A stretch of 64,000 nt of DNA from the NCBI RefSeq assembly GCF_037392515.1, contig NC_090280.1, positions 75,070,504-75,134,503 of the forward strand, written 5' to 3'. Origin of the DNA: Haliotis asinina. Its lineage: Eukaryota; Mollusca; Gastropoda; Lepetellida; Haliotidae. Below are positions 45,383-56,990 of the stretch, one piece after another (the stretch's first letter is position 1; each line of letters begins with the position of its first letter). The position numbers and the translations under genes are program-made. The notes beneath the pieces were generated by a model, which did not search any database, was not told where the DNA came from, and worked only from the letters and a program-made list of their open reading frames with translations.

Positions 45383-47219
45383 TTACATATCACTCCCTGT
45401 GACATCCCTGAAACAGTTGCACAGACACGACGAATCTGATGGCTTGAACTGTACGACCACAATTATATAGGTCACCAGAATTCCGGCAATCTGGAAATAG
45501 AGGACAAATATGGTTCTAAGCATTCCACATGTTTCGTCATCTTGAATTCCTATTCTAAGACGATTATCAACTTTCACTTTCATTTTTTTTCTTGATAATG
45601 GCTATTCCTTAAAGACATGTGTAAACAGTAACAGTAATAACCCTGTTCGATTATTAAAAATACAAAAAAGTAACGCAAATAGCTGTCATACGTTCATATA
45701 TGTATGCAAACACTTTCAATGAGCAAGCTGTGCCTCGCTATTTTCATGTTTTTGTTATGGACATAATGACTCACCCCAAATAGTGTTGGCATGGTGATGG
45801 TGAAGAGGCCGTGAATGTTGTAGCCTATACTGTCTCCCGTCAATCTTGACACAAACAGGCTCACCTACAATACGAATGAATCTTTCAAACCTGTTTAAAA
45901 CCTCTGCAAATAGATATGTTTTGATAGGTTCAGGTAATATAAGTGTCATAAAAGACGGAAAGGAACCCTTTGTATACATTACACGTCTGACAAAATAACC
46001 TTGACCTTGTACAAAAGTACCTAGCTGAATGATATTAACAAATATGTAAAAAGAGAGGAACGGTTAAAGAAACTGCTGTCGTGGTTAAAACCTACAGAAC
46101 CTGTGTTACAGATCACAAATAACTGTGGTTACGTCCGATGAAATAAATTCCATTTCCATTCTCAGGTCTGATGATCTGATCAAGATCAGTGGTCTCTTTT
46201 TAACTGTTCTAGCGTTTGATTAATTTAACAACAATCACAACGTAAGCACCTGATATTCTTTGATACTCCGTCCCAGAATCAGGTTTTACAATGTCCAAAA
46301 GTAACTTCAAAAAAGGGAAAGGATCTAATTATGTGTCTGTTTTAGTCGACATGTGTCGAATCTACGCTGAGGGTTGCATTGCTTTATGCCATCAACTTGC
46401 AGACCACATGGATTACTACTGAATGTTGTTGGGTTGTTTTCAATATTTTCTCCAATGACGTTGTCTTTGTAGAGATAGTGCAACATTCTAACATATATTG
46501 GCATCTGGGCGTGATAATCAAAATTAGATACTTATACTACGTCAGATGAATATAATCATCAAGGCAAGAATTCGTTGATATTCAATTTAGCAAAATAATT
46601 CGTACCAGCATAAGTAAAAATATAAAGCAGTTTAACATGAAACAAATTTGGTTTTTATCTTTCAGTATCACATCATTACATTTAATGGTGTATTGGTAAA
46701 TTAGGTACAGTAGGTGACATGAAAGTCGATGAACCAGAGAGTGTAAGGGTAGCTTCCTGAATACCTTCTCCTTCGGCCTTTGCCAGAGAAACGTACTTTA
46801 TCCAGCCCCCAAATATACTGAAGGGTCCCATGAGCCATAATGGTATACTGCGTATCTAGCAACTTTCAAATATGTTACAGCTCTGTCCATCAGAGCTTCT
46901 GATTCTTGGGGCATTAATCAGCCTCACAATGTGTAATAATTACCCAGTATTGTTTTCAGCAAATTGGTAAGCATATAGGAACTGTAGTCGTTTTGGTTTT
47001 CCTCTCACATTCACATTAGGTGCAATGAAATAGTATCAATAGTCATTATTATCTATGTCTAATGACACAAAAGAGCAAAACATTTACCTTCAAACTGACA
47101 AGTGCATCAATAAACAGTCCAAAGCTTACACATACAAGGGCCCACACACACCCTACACTGTACACCATCACGTCTTCAAAAGTGACTTGCTTGAATAGAA
47201 TGGAATGTATGATGGCACA
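45383..47219 (-). pseudogene. GRL alpha 3 pseudogene
   Basis: Exon 4 (45490-45383, TYIIVVVQF, CLCNC) and exon 3 (45864-45775) are intact with good splice sites. Exon 2 (about 46835-46765) has a 2-bp gain near its end that shifts the frame, and its acceptor region is deleted. Of exon 1 only the last 132 bp remain (47219-47088, with a good GTAAATG donor); the rest, about 1 kb including the start, is gone, and the fragment is fused to the TTC tract that normally lies upstream of the gene. Dead as a receptor. Intact exons 3 and 4 suggest the loss is recent or that they are refreshed by exchange with neighbours. Confidence 0.88.
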
Positions 47220-48119
47220 GGTCTTCTTCTTTTTCTTCTTCCAATTTGTTAGTTGCACTGCTTCAAAGTTTAACGTGTGTACGATAACAAATAACATCCC
47301 AGAGCACAATATCCCACAGCACAGTGTCAGTCATGGTCACCTTCTCTGCATTCACATTAACAGTACATTATAAACGACAGTGTGTTTTAAGTTTTTTATC
47401 TTTGATTGCCAACCACATGCAAATTAAACCTCTCTTGGTGTGTGTGTGTTATGTCGCTTCACTGTGACTCTCTAATACAGGCATCTGTAATGGAAAGCTA
47501 ATGCCATGATTCGCCATCTAATATATTTCAATTAAACGGAATGCATTAGCACCCTTGAACGATTGCATAGGCTAGATGACTCAAATGCATTTGTGCCCAC
47601 TCTCCAAACATTGTCAACAAATGTTTATAGAATCTAATGTCTTCTGCGATTAATCAATACTGGTTTGTTTGTCTTTGTGTAGTTCTGTTGTGTTGGTTCG
47701 TAAAAACAAATTGATTGATGGCATTGACAAGAACTTTGTTATTCCGGGTTCTATGTAGTGTTTGCCTATGGGGCATTGCCTTTCATCATACGTTAAGCAG
47801 TTCTTGTAATGTTTAACTGCTATAAACGCAAAGTGAAAACTGTTCTGAAATTAAGATCAGATATTCACGTGAGGAACACATGAACGAAACTGTGACGTTA
47901 CCGTCTTGTCTTCTGATGGTTGCATGTTCTGTCCAAATATGACTCGCGTTATTATATGATCCGTCTATAAACCTCTGTTAAAGAACCACAACTTATGCAG
48001 CGACCAGAACTAGGAGAACAGTCCATAATTTCCTAAACCGTTAACCCTAAAAACTTTACGCGATCAGTAAGGGGAATATGATTTAGTTCATGTTACTCCC
48101 ACATACAGAAACGAATTAT
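47220..48119. repeat. Alpha 5' flank block, unit 3
   Basis: Copy of 9128-10150, starting inside the TTC tract at the deletion breakpoint. No gene. Confidence 0.65.
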
Positions 48120-48783
48120 CAAAAATGAAAATTCAGCTTAGAAAATTGCCGGGAATACCGAACCCAGTCAAAGCAGGTGGGCGTGAACGCAAATGTAAAG
48201 AAGACGTTCATTGACTGGTTTATTTGCCGATACGCCCTGGTGTGGGTAAATGGGGATGTTGGGTTTTGTGAATACATGCTCAATTTTTCTGCATTTGCCT
48301 TCGATTCAATCAATACTGGCATGGTGAATTTAAATGACCGACCCTGTGAAATCAGAATCAAATGAAAGGCCATATCCTTGATATGAATGCATATTAAATG
48401 CCAGGGCAAGTATATTCATCACTCTTTAAGTGACAGCAGTTTCAAACCATCAATGTGTGATCTTGAAATGTCTGCTGCAAAACTACGCGCGGTCCAAAAT
48501 ATTTTCCGTTACCGGACATCTTTCTCACATTGGAGCTAAATATGGCATTTATCTGTTAAATATTTTGCGGACTTATGTTCAGTAGTGAAAGTTGCTGTGC
48601 AATTATTTTCAAGTATTTGCTGGTATAAATCTATATAGATATAGATCTATATAGAATATAGATCTTGTGTTTCTGTTTTATCGTGGTCATCTTTTTTCAT
48701 GATTTTTTTATACTTTCAGCCAGTCTTGAAGAACCAGTCTAACACTGATACTGAAAATTGGGGTGGTCCTTAACTTTTATTGC

Positions 48784-48837
<54 letters not shown>

Positions 48838-49711
48838 CGCTGTTGAATATGCTAAAACTATGACTGAAATACTATCCTGTCTTATTACTTAGGTCACATG
48901 CAACGTAAAACACAACTTTACGTTGCTGAAACCTTTCTGTATGCACTTACCGAAACAAATCATCAGACATGCCAATTCAAACTATAAAGATGAAAAAAGT
49001 GCGATGAAAAAAGCCCGCGAAATCGGAGGTGAAACGATTCAACATTTTTCTACAAGCGCTGTCGGAAAACGTGGTTTCAGCAGCTATGTTGCGCTGCGAT
49101 CGTAACACATGCGCAGTGAGTAGGTTCGCGGAGCTTGAAACAGTATGCCTGCCCAGACTATGAGCCCGTGAGCAGTAGTCTTATCTTGGTTGTGTACACA
49201 AACAAATAAATAATATAATCGTTACATAAAACACTTGTTGAAAGCAGCCTCTGTCACAGAGAAAACTCAATGTCTGGTTTACTGACACTTATATGTCTGT
49301 CTGTCTGATCATGACAATATACAATGCACAACTTCAATCACTGACCACATGCAATTAACACCTATCGGGCTTATAAGCTATAAACAAAGAGCCCGCTAAA
49401 CGTATCGGCCGATGAAAATTCTGTTTTACACTTGAGTGCACATCCACCAGATCTGACCGGGTTCGGTATCACGGCTGCTTTGTTTTGAGAGAGGGAAACC
49501 CAAGTACTAAATATTGCACTTTTGATTTGCGATTATACGCTTACATTTTTGTTTATTTGGGTTATTTTTCTTTATCAGCAACACATTCTATGTATCTTGA
49601 ATAAGTGATAACTGTGTTTTAACTGTGGTTGATGTTTTGGTTGCATGTGACCTTTGTTACCAGTGTGTTTATTTCTGTATAACTTGTTATTAATTAGGTA
49701 ATAAATATCAT
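48120..49711. repeat. Block Y, unit 3, first part
   Basis: Same order as 29930-31140. Holds a (GTT)n tract at 48781-48836 and a palindromic TATATAGATATAGATCTATA-like stretch near 48630-48660. About 48840-49160 is not matched in unit 2 and includes a 60-codon frame (48923-49105, SNYKDEKSAMKKAREIGG) of unknown origin. About 49410-49640 is duplicated at 50345-50570, on the other side of the solo LTR. Confidence 0.55.
48781..48836. repeat. (GTT)n microsatellite
   Basis: About 18 uninterrupted TTG units, not present in the unit 1 and unit 2 copies of block Y. Confidence 0.92.
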
Positions 49712-50272
49712 TGGGTCACAACGTTTAGTGTTTTGAATAATAATTATGATGGGTCACATTTCGTATAATAGATGGTCAATACTTTTAGGATTCTGGCAGC
49801 AGGTTTTCCGGATATTATGTGCCCTTGGCTGTCTATTATTTGACTTCCGGGAGACATTGTTCGAGGGCATTCTACGGTGTTGGCAATGGCCGTAAGTGCT
49901 GGAACTTTCGGAAAGGACTGAAAGTATATATAAAGGCTAGTTGCCGTGTTGTGGGGGACACGTTCACATTCATTCACTGGAGTAGTATCATCAATCGCTG
50001 CCAACGTTCGATCTTCCTAGCCGCCGTCAGTGCGCTTACTGTGTTACATTCTGCACAACTGTTTCTCTCTCGCACTAAGACTTTGGTGAGTTTGTTATAT
50101 ATGTGACCCATTGCCTTAGATTTTGTCGCTTTTGTATTGTACTTGAAATCGGGATTGTGAAATTGACTTGTGCCTTTGTATAACTTGCTCTCGTTGCCGA
50201 AATAATACAATTTTTGAATGTTTTAGACTTGTCTTTGTTCTGTTTTGCTGGTTCACAAGGGGGTTTCCTACA
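49712..50272 (+). mobile_element. Solo LTR fossil (LTR retrotransposon, family uncertain)
   Basis: A 561-bp segment starting TG and ending CA is flanked by TCAT on both sides (49708-49711 and 50273-50276). It has promoter-like features of an LTR: TATATAAAGG near 49928 and an initiator-like stretch some 30-100 bp further. There is no internal coding part and no second LTR, so the element is broken and only the LTR remains. The 4-bp duplication and length would fit a Ty3/gypsy-like element, but this is a guess. It is absent from units 1 and 2, so it is younger than the unit duplication. Confidence 0.5.
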
Positions 50273-50926
50273 TCATTTGTCACTTGAGTGTACATCCACC
50301 GGCTCTGACTGGGTTCGGTATTACGACTGCTTCGTTTCAAGCGTGTGGGCCAATGAAAAAGCTGTGTTACACTTGAGTGCACATCCACCGGCTCTGACTG
50401 GCTTCGGTTTCAAGGGAGGTAAACCTAAGTACTAAATATTGTACTTTTGATTTGCGATTATACGCTTATGGTTTTGTTTATTTGTTTTTACTATATCAGG
50501 AACGCATTTTATGTATCCTTTTATGATAACTGTGCTTTAATTATGGTTGATTTTTTGGTTGCATGTAACTCGAATATGAGAATATGTCATTGTTAGGTGT
50601 AAATCTTTTTTCAGCAAATGATACATTTTCGTGTTTAGTTTGTTTTAAACATTAATGATCAAACACCATTTGTTCTTTAACCTTTAATATAGTACTCCAC
50701 ACGCATTTTACTGTAATACAGTCTTGTGCAGATCAAAGAGTTAATCAAACATAGCCTAAATAAACAGATGCGTGCATACTTAATTACGCAAATAATAAAA
50801 TGTCTTCATGCACCTCCTGTCTCTGGTGAGCTGGTGCAGCTGCTAAAGATTCCTCTTCATCACAACGAGAGATATAAGACAGTAAAAGCCTTCTCTTTGT
50901 AACACATATGGTGCTCTTATTCACAC
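50273..50926. repeat. Block Y, unit 3, second part
   Basis: Repeats sequence already seen at 49410-49640 (GTGCACATCCACCGGCTCTG, TTCAAGGGAGGTAAACCTAA) and continues as in unit 2. Two tandem copies of CACTTGAGTG(C/T)ACATCC lie at 50281 and 50370. No gene. Confidence 0.55.
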
Positions 50927-51000
50927 ATCACTCCCTGGGACATTCCCAAACCAGATGCACTGACACGATGAATCTGATGTTTTGAACCGAACAACGATAC
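50927..51000 (-). pseudogene. Relic GRL exon 4, unit 3
   Basis: The minus strand reads VVRFKTSDSS, CQCIWFGN and PGSDV before TGA, parallel to the C-terminal part of beta exon 4; the 5' half and the acceptor are missing. Confidence 0.7.
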
Positions 51001-51221
51001 AATTTCTGAAATGCCTCTCAAAGAACACAATTATGAAAATGGATGGCATTGGTACAGTCACGTTTTGAGAGTGTCAGTCAGAATATATGATGTCATTGGT
51101 GATATTAATGCAGTTTTTAGAGTATTCACCATCTAAACGAAATGCCTCACATTACAAGGACCAATCAATAGTGTTAGTGATGGTAAAACCATTCTCTTAA
51201 TAACATAATTAGTGTTCCAAT

Positions 51222-54200
51222 TCACATATCATTCCCTGTAAAATTCCTGAAACCGTTGCACTGATACGACGAGTCTGATGGTTTGAACTGAACAACCACA
51301 ATTATGTAGGTGATCAGTGTTCCAGCGATCTGAAAATAGGTGACATTTTGGTTGTATGTATCGGATATATGTATATAAGTACATATGAAAATTTGTGATA
51401 TATTAAGAGTATTGGACATAGACACGTTTCAGGTACATTGTGTCTTGACATCGTTAATCATGGATCATACCTATTTAATAATGATAGTACTTACTTATGT
51501 AATAAAGGATTACTTGTCAAAATATAAGTGATATTTCTGTGCAAAGTTACCATGTCATTGTGTCTTGTTTTTTTCGTGATTTTTGTTATAGACATTATGA
51601 CTTACCCCAAGCAGTGTTGGCAGGGTGATGGTGAAGAGGCCGTGAATGTTGTAGCCAATAGTGTCTCCCGTCAATCTTGACACAAACAGGTTCACCTACA
51701 ATACGAACGAATCTTTCAAATCTGTTATAGTCTCTGCAAAGATATATGTTTCCACTAGTATTATCAATCAGGTGTCATAAAAGACAGAAAGGAATATTTT
51801 GCCACCTAAAATATGTTACAAGAACCCAACAGTGAAAAGCTTTCAAATTGCTATCATGAATAACAGAGGTAAAGCCGTTGTTATCTATGGTACAAAAAAA
51901 GTTTATCTATATCGTCAAATATAACGTCTATTTGTCTAGTACTCATAGAATTAGGAAACATCTACCTACTGCATTGGAATGTAATTGAATGCTTTATGCC
52001 AATATCTCTCACCATAGTAATGTAAGAGTCTCACACCATAACATATAATTCCTATCTCGTAAATGGTAATTGCCACTTTTGAGAAAACAGGATTTCTGAC
52101 AAGACATTTCTTCTAAATGTTTCAAAACAAATACTTAATAATGTTTCTACGGTCATATCAAAAGTAATGACATGTTTATAATGTGATTTAATTAACTTAA
52201 CAAGTTTCTCTTTTAAACGTTGATACACGTTGTAAGCACCTGGTCATCATTGATACATTGTCCCAGTATCAGTTTCACCAAATCTCAGGAACCTATACTG
52301 TACGCAGTGTTCTTTACGCCTATACCTTTGTGTGACCAAATCGATTTGAACTGTTGAACCCTTAAGCCCACTTGTAGATGACGAGGATTGGACCATGTGT
52401 GTGTGTGTGTGTGCGTGCGTGCGTGTGTGTGTCTGTCACTCTCTCGCTCTCCCCACACTCTCTCTCTCCCACTCTCTCTCTCTCTGTCTGCGTGTGTGTG
52501 TCTCTCACTCTCCCCACTCTCTCTCTCCCACTCTCTCTGTGTGTGTGTGTGTGTGTGACATTAGTTGTCAGTGACAGTAACATCTGCTAGTTTCTCACGT
52601 TGTCACATAGTTGTCTGATTAAATGCATGTTCATTTCAAGGCGTAGGGAAATAAGAACACACGAGCACTCCATCCTACCTTACTGGCCCAATAAAAAAAA
52701 TCTGCAGTTATGTTATAAGTGGTATGAGTTTGCCGACTCTAGTGTTCACACAGCTAAATATTTCATTGATTTGTTTTAATTAATACCATATTATGCATAT
52801 GAGGGGGATGTTAGCTGCTATTTGTTAGGTCAAAAGGGCATATCAGAGCGCATTTTCTTGTATCAATGGTGTTAATAGGCCGTTTATAATAAATTGTCAT
52901 TGGTGATTTAGTGCACAAGGACAACACCGAAGATTTCATATCTGTGAACAATAAACGATTGTAGCTGTCTGAATGGGTCGCGTGGCCTATGCACTACACT
53001 ATAGCAGAGATCCCTTGCTCACTGAGCCGGATCGTAACGAAAGAGACATGTGACAACTGTGATTGGATCAAATAATGTAAGATGTTTATGTTTCTTAAAC
53101 ACACCAGTTTATAAAACTGACCACCATTTTAAGTACTTAGTGCTGTTGTTCCTTTCACCATGCCTTATGTGTACAGATATGTTCAAGTAGGTGCGGGCCT
53201 GGGGCTGATGTGTTCAGCTTCCTGTGGGTGGCTTCCCGTGCAATAGTTGCTACAGCTGAGGACTAATGATCACTGAACATCTCAAGTAGGGTTTCAAGTA
53301 GTTGTACACGTTGCTGGGCAGTGATGAAATGGTTTATCATTTGTTATCATGTTAATGAAAACAAGGGGACACTCATCTACAAGGGGACTTAAGGGTTCAA
53401 CAGTCCAAATGGATGAGGTCACACGAAGGTCACACACATATATATATGCATGTGACGCAATGAAAGCAAAATGGTGGATATAGGCCTAAAGAACCCTGTG
53501 TACATCAAACCTACGGGTTTGTTGGAGCTGATAACTAGAATCCACACTGAGGCTTCGGCCCAAGGCAATAATGAATGTCATTAAGTCTTGGACATCATGA
53601 AATAATTTCTAATTGCTTTGTGGTAATATTTTCGATAATCACATTGACCTTTTATAATTGTTACACCAATTTAACATTTATAGATATTGGGTCATGATAA
53701 ATAAGAATAAGATATATTCAAGTCTTCTTTTCATAGGTGATTGTTGGAAATCTAAAAAAAACATATTGGCACTAATATTGGTCAGAAAATGCAGTAGTTT
53801 AAGATGAAAGAAATGTTTTCTTTATCATTTAGTGGCAAATTTCATACGGATTTAACATGAATCACACATACACGTAACAAGTGTAGACATAGTTTCTTAG
53901 ATACCTTCTGCAGGCCTGTGCCAGAGAAACGGTCTTTATCCAACCCCCAAACATACTGAAGAGCCCCATGAGCCTGCAAAGAGAGCCATAGTGGTAAACT
54001 GCATATCCAACAATTTTCAAATATGTTAGAATTCTATCCATCAGATCTTCTGATTCTTTGGGAATTAATCACTCACAATGGGTAATAACTAATCATCCTA
54101 CAACAATAATGTTTTGCAGCAAATTGGTAAACATCTAGGATCTGTAGTCATTTTCGTTTTCAAGTCACATTCAGATTACGTGCACTGAAAAAACTATCAA

Positions 54201-55454
54201 TAATTACACTCCAAAGCCTACACATACAATCGCCCACACACACCCTACACCGTAAACCATCACTTCTTCAGAAGTGACTTGGTGGGATAGAATGGAATAT
54301 AGTACACTACTTCTCAAATACTTTCAGATGACGTAGCTGTATCCGACTAAATTGTTTCTAGGACCTTCCGTCCTTTTGATTTCTTATTAACTCATGAAGC
54401 TCTTGTGAAATAATTATTTTTAAAGCAGCATATCTTTTCATTGTCGAAATCTTGAGACATGAAACAATAAAACCCTTACCTTCAAACTGACATGTGCATC
54501 AAGCAGTAGTTTACCGCCAATACATAGAAGGATCCATGCACACCATACACTGTAAACCATCACTTCTTCAGAATTGATGTTCTTGGATAGAATGGAATAT
54601 AGGACAGCACTGGTCACAGGCACAGTCATGAATACATAAGTGAAAAGAGAATGTTGTACATAGTTGCTGACATCCTCAAGGACTTCAGTAATGTGGCCAT
54701 GATGGATGACCAACGCGTTGAACCTAGTTTCAGTGTCTACACGGTGACTGTTGGGAAGTTCCTTGAATTGTGTTTCAACACGTTTGAATTCATGAAACAA
54801 AAACAGCGAAAGAAATGGTATAGCAATATAGTTACCTGTCCACTGAAACTCTGACAATAAGTATCCAAGGCACATGATACCTAGACCAAATGATTTCCAA
54901 GGTTCGGTGAAAGACATTGCAGGGAACATATCGTACATAACTTCAGGGTAGCTTTGTGTCATGTAGTATTTCAGTGGAGCAAATGATGTCATGTACAAAA
55001 GACTGAAAACAAGCATTGGTCTCAGCCTCTTCACCCATTTCTTGAATTCATCAGTCAATCCATACAGTTCCTCGTACTTGCGGAACCGTACATGCAGCTG
55101 ATGGTACGTTTTTGAGAGAAAGATGTTGTAGATCAATGATAAGTATAAATTAATGGCTATCAGGGTACAGAAGTATACAAGACGCAAAACTGGTCTAGAG
55201 CCAATTGCATAGATATACGTTGCAACGAGAAAGAAAACAATGCAGGTCAGAAATATTATTTCAACAAATATGACATACACACGTTTAAGTCTGTCACAGC
55301 ATGTCATTTTCTTCCCATGATTCGCACGACGATAGATTCCTCCTAGACAAGAAATGAGACACAAATGTTTGAAGAGTACATCTGAAACGACGGGCTGTTC
55401 ATCATTGTGCTCAGTTGGTCTTCCATCTGTGTGAGGATGTTCCTTGGGAAACAT
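51222..55454 (-). CDS. Gustatory-receptor-like 7TM protein, beta 3
   Basis: Predicted 413-aa GRL receptor. Exons: 55454-54480 (325 codons), 53973-53905, 51695-51606, 51329-51222 (stop TGA); introns of 506, 2209 and 276 bp are GT-AG and phase 0. Membrane segments are placed as in the other copies. The signature is TYIIVVVQF (385-393). The C-terminal cysteine cluster is reduced (YQCNG instead of CQCNC), and the last sequon reads NFTG. Exon 2 has two changes against its relatives (AHGALQY, SGTGLQK). Compared with beta 2 its intron 2 lacks the 4.47-kb insertion and so gives the empty site. Predicted intact. Confidence 0.88.
52396..52557. repeat. (GT)n/(CT)n compound microsatellite, intron 2 of beta 3
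   Basis: TGTG/TGCG, CTCTC, then a second TGTG/CTCTC round, at the same place as 33031-33168. Confidence 0.9.
54207..54303 (-). pseudogene. Relic alpha-type exon 1 tail inside intron 1 of beta 3
   Basis: Shortest of the three relics: SHQVTSEEVMVYGVG and VWAIVCVGFG on the minus strand, with the exon end and its donor deleted. Alpha-type intron sequence follows on its 3' side. Confidence 0.75.
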
Positions 55455-56240
55455 TTTGTCTGACTGTTATTTGAAAATAATAATGACACTGCTTGAAAAA
55501 ATAGTACAGTCCTCTCACTTCCACTTTGTCTCTGTGAGAATGTTTTGTGACGTTCCTGTACCAGAGACAGCTATTCGAGAAGGACAGCACGAAACACTAG
55601 AGTTGTGTTATCTGACTTGTCAGACCAGAAATATCTCACAATGACGCCTTTAGTAGAAAGGGGTCAAACTGTGAAACAAGTAGTTGCACCACTAGACGTT
55701 TGCAATGTGTTCACGATTCAAATCTCTCTTTCAGAAGTCTATAACTATTTGGTATACACGTTCGTTGCAGTGTATAGCGTTGAGCAAATGTCCTTTTACT
55801 TCAGAAAGTTTGAGTTGGTAAAAACACGATCTCTCCAAATACCTTGTTTTTGTGTCTACAGGAGACTTTTCCTGTTGAATTTCCAAAATTGCATTCAACC
55901 CTTCCTGCGTTTCTGATTTCATACGATGTTCTGTTTCATTCCATAATCTATAAAAATATTCCAGAGCAAACTGCACCTCAAATATTATGAGTCCGTTGAT
56001 TTCCTCATGTACCAATAACAGTGTATGACCAGAGTCATTCCTGTACACCGTGACAGTGAAGTAGACTCTGGAAACTCAAAATCCCAAACCGTTCATAAAT
56101 ACTATCTCCACTGTTTGTGTTCCACTCCACATTGTCACCAATCCACTCACACCTTACAACGCCACGTTAAATCATCACGTCATTATTGCCCACGTGTAAT
56201 CAATACTGTTTAATGATATTGTTGATTCTGTGTTTCTGGT
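55455..56240. repeat. Beta 5' flank block, unit 3
   Basis: Copy of 15410-16192 and 40613-41322. No gene supported. Confidence 0.6.
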
Positions 56241-56515
56241 TTGCAGGATTGTGGGGCCGTGCAATTTATGGCTTTCCCAGACGTGTACTTTGCTAGTTCT
56301 CATAAATACTTCGTGCCCGGCTATTGTTCTTGTTTGTCCCACAAATAAAGCAACATATTTACATTGTACATGCTTCTTTACTTTTGGAATAACAGGTGCA
56401 TCAACGACTTCGTTCGATCGTTTGTTCGATTTACTGATGTGTCTCCCCGCCTTGATCTTGCTGGAATATTGTTCAAAGCGGACTAAATCTAAAAGGCACT
56501 CACTCATAAATCATA
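56241..56515 (+). repeat. Decayed SINE-tail block, unit 3
   Basis: Copy of 16193-16480; the ORF seen there is disrupted here by a stop (CACAAATAAAGC). Ends CTTGATCTTGCTGGAATATT and GGCACTCACTCATAAAT. Confidence 0.5.
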
Positions 56516-56592
56516 AACCATCTCGGCCAAAAACCAGTGCACAATTCTGACTATATTACGTATTTTATCAAGCAGGTGTTCATGAAACACTC

Positions 56593-56699
56593 GGGGCGGT
56601 GGGGTAGACTTATAGTTAAAGCGTTCAAGTCGAAGACCCGGGATCGATTCCGTAAAGTGATCTTCCCCACCGTGACATTGCTGGAAACCTATTTTCGCT
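56593..56699 (+). mobile_element. tRNA-derived SINE a, unit 3
   Basis: Counterpart of 16545-16671, shortened by about 20 bp in the tail. Flanks CATGAAACACTC and CACGAAACACTC. Confidence 0.8.
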
Positions 56700-56819
56700 T
56701 TCACGAAACACTCTGAAATAGTTCTAGTACCACATGTTCGCGAAAACATGTCATTTCACTACGTGATTGGTCTTTAAATCAATATGGAAATCAATCGGAT
56801 CATTATTTAATTGTCACAG

Positions 56820-56990
56820 GTGGTGGTGGGACAGCCTAGTCGTTAAAGTGTTTGTCCGTCGCACCGAAGACTAGGGTTCGATTCGTCACATAGGTACAAT
56901 GTATGAAACCCATTTCTGGCGTCTTTCCGCCACCATAATATTGATGGAATATTGCCAAAGGCAGCGTAAAAATGAACTCACTCACTCACT
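56820..56990 (+). mobile_element. tRNA-derived SINE b, unit 3
   Basis: Head GGGACAGCCTAGTCGTTAAA, tail AATATTGATGGAATATTGCC and ACTCACTCACTCACT. Direct repeats AATTGTCACAG (56809-56819) and AATTGTGACAG (56991-57001). Confidence 0.87.

Noticed and set aside
48923-49105. 60-codon plus-strand ORF with SNYKDEKSAMKKAREIGG
   Set aside because: Found only in unit 3, no domain recognised, no splice context; left as unexplained insertion sequence.
52362-52590. ORFs on both strands across the GT/CT tract
   Set aside because: Products of simple repeats only.
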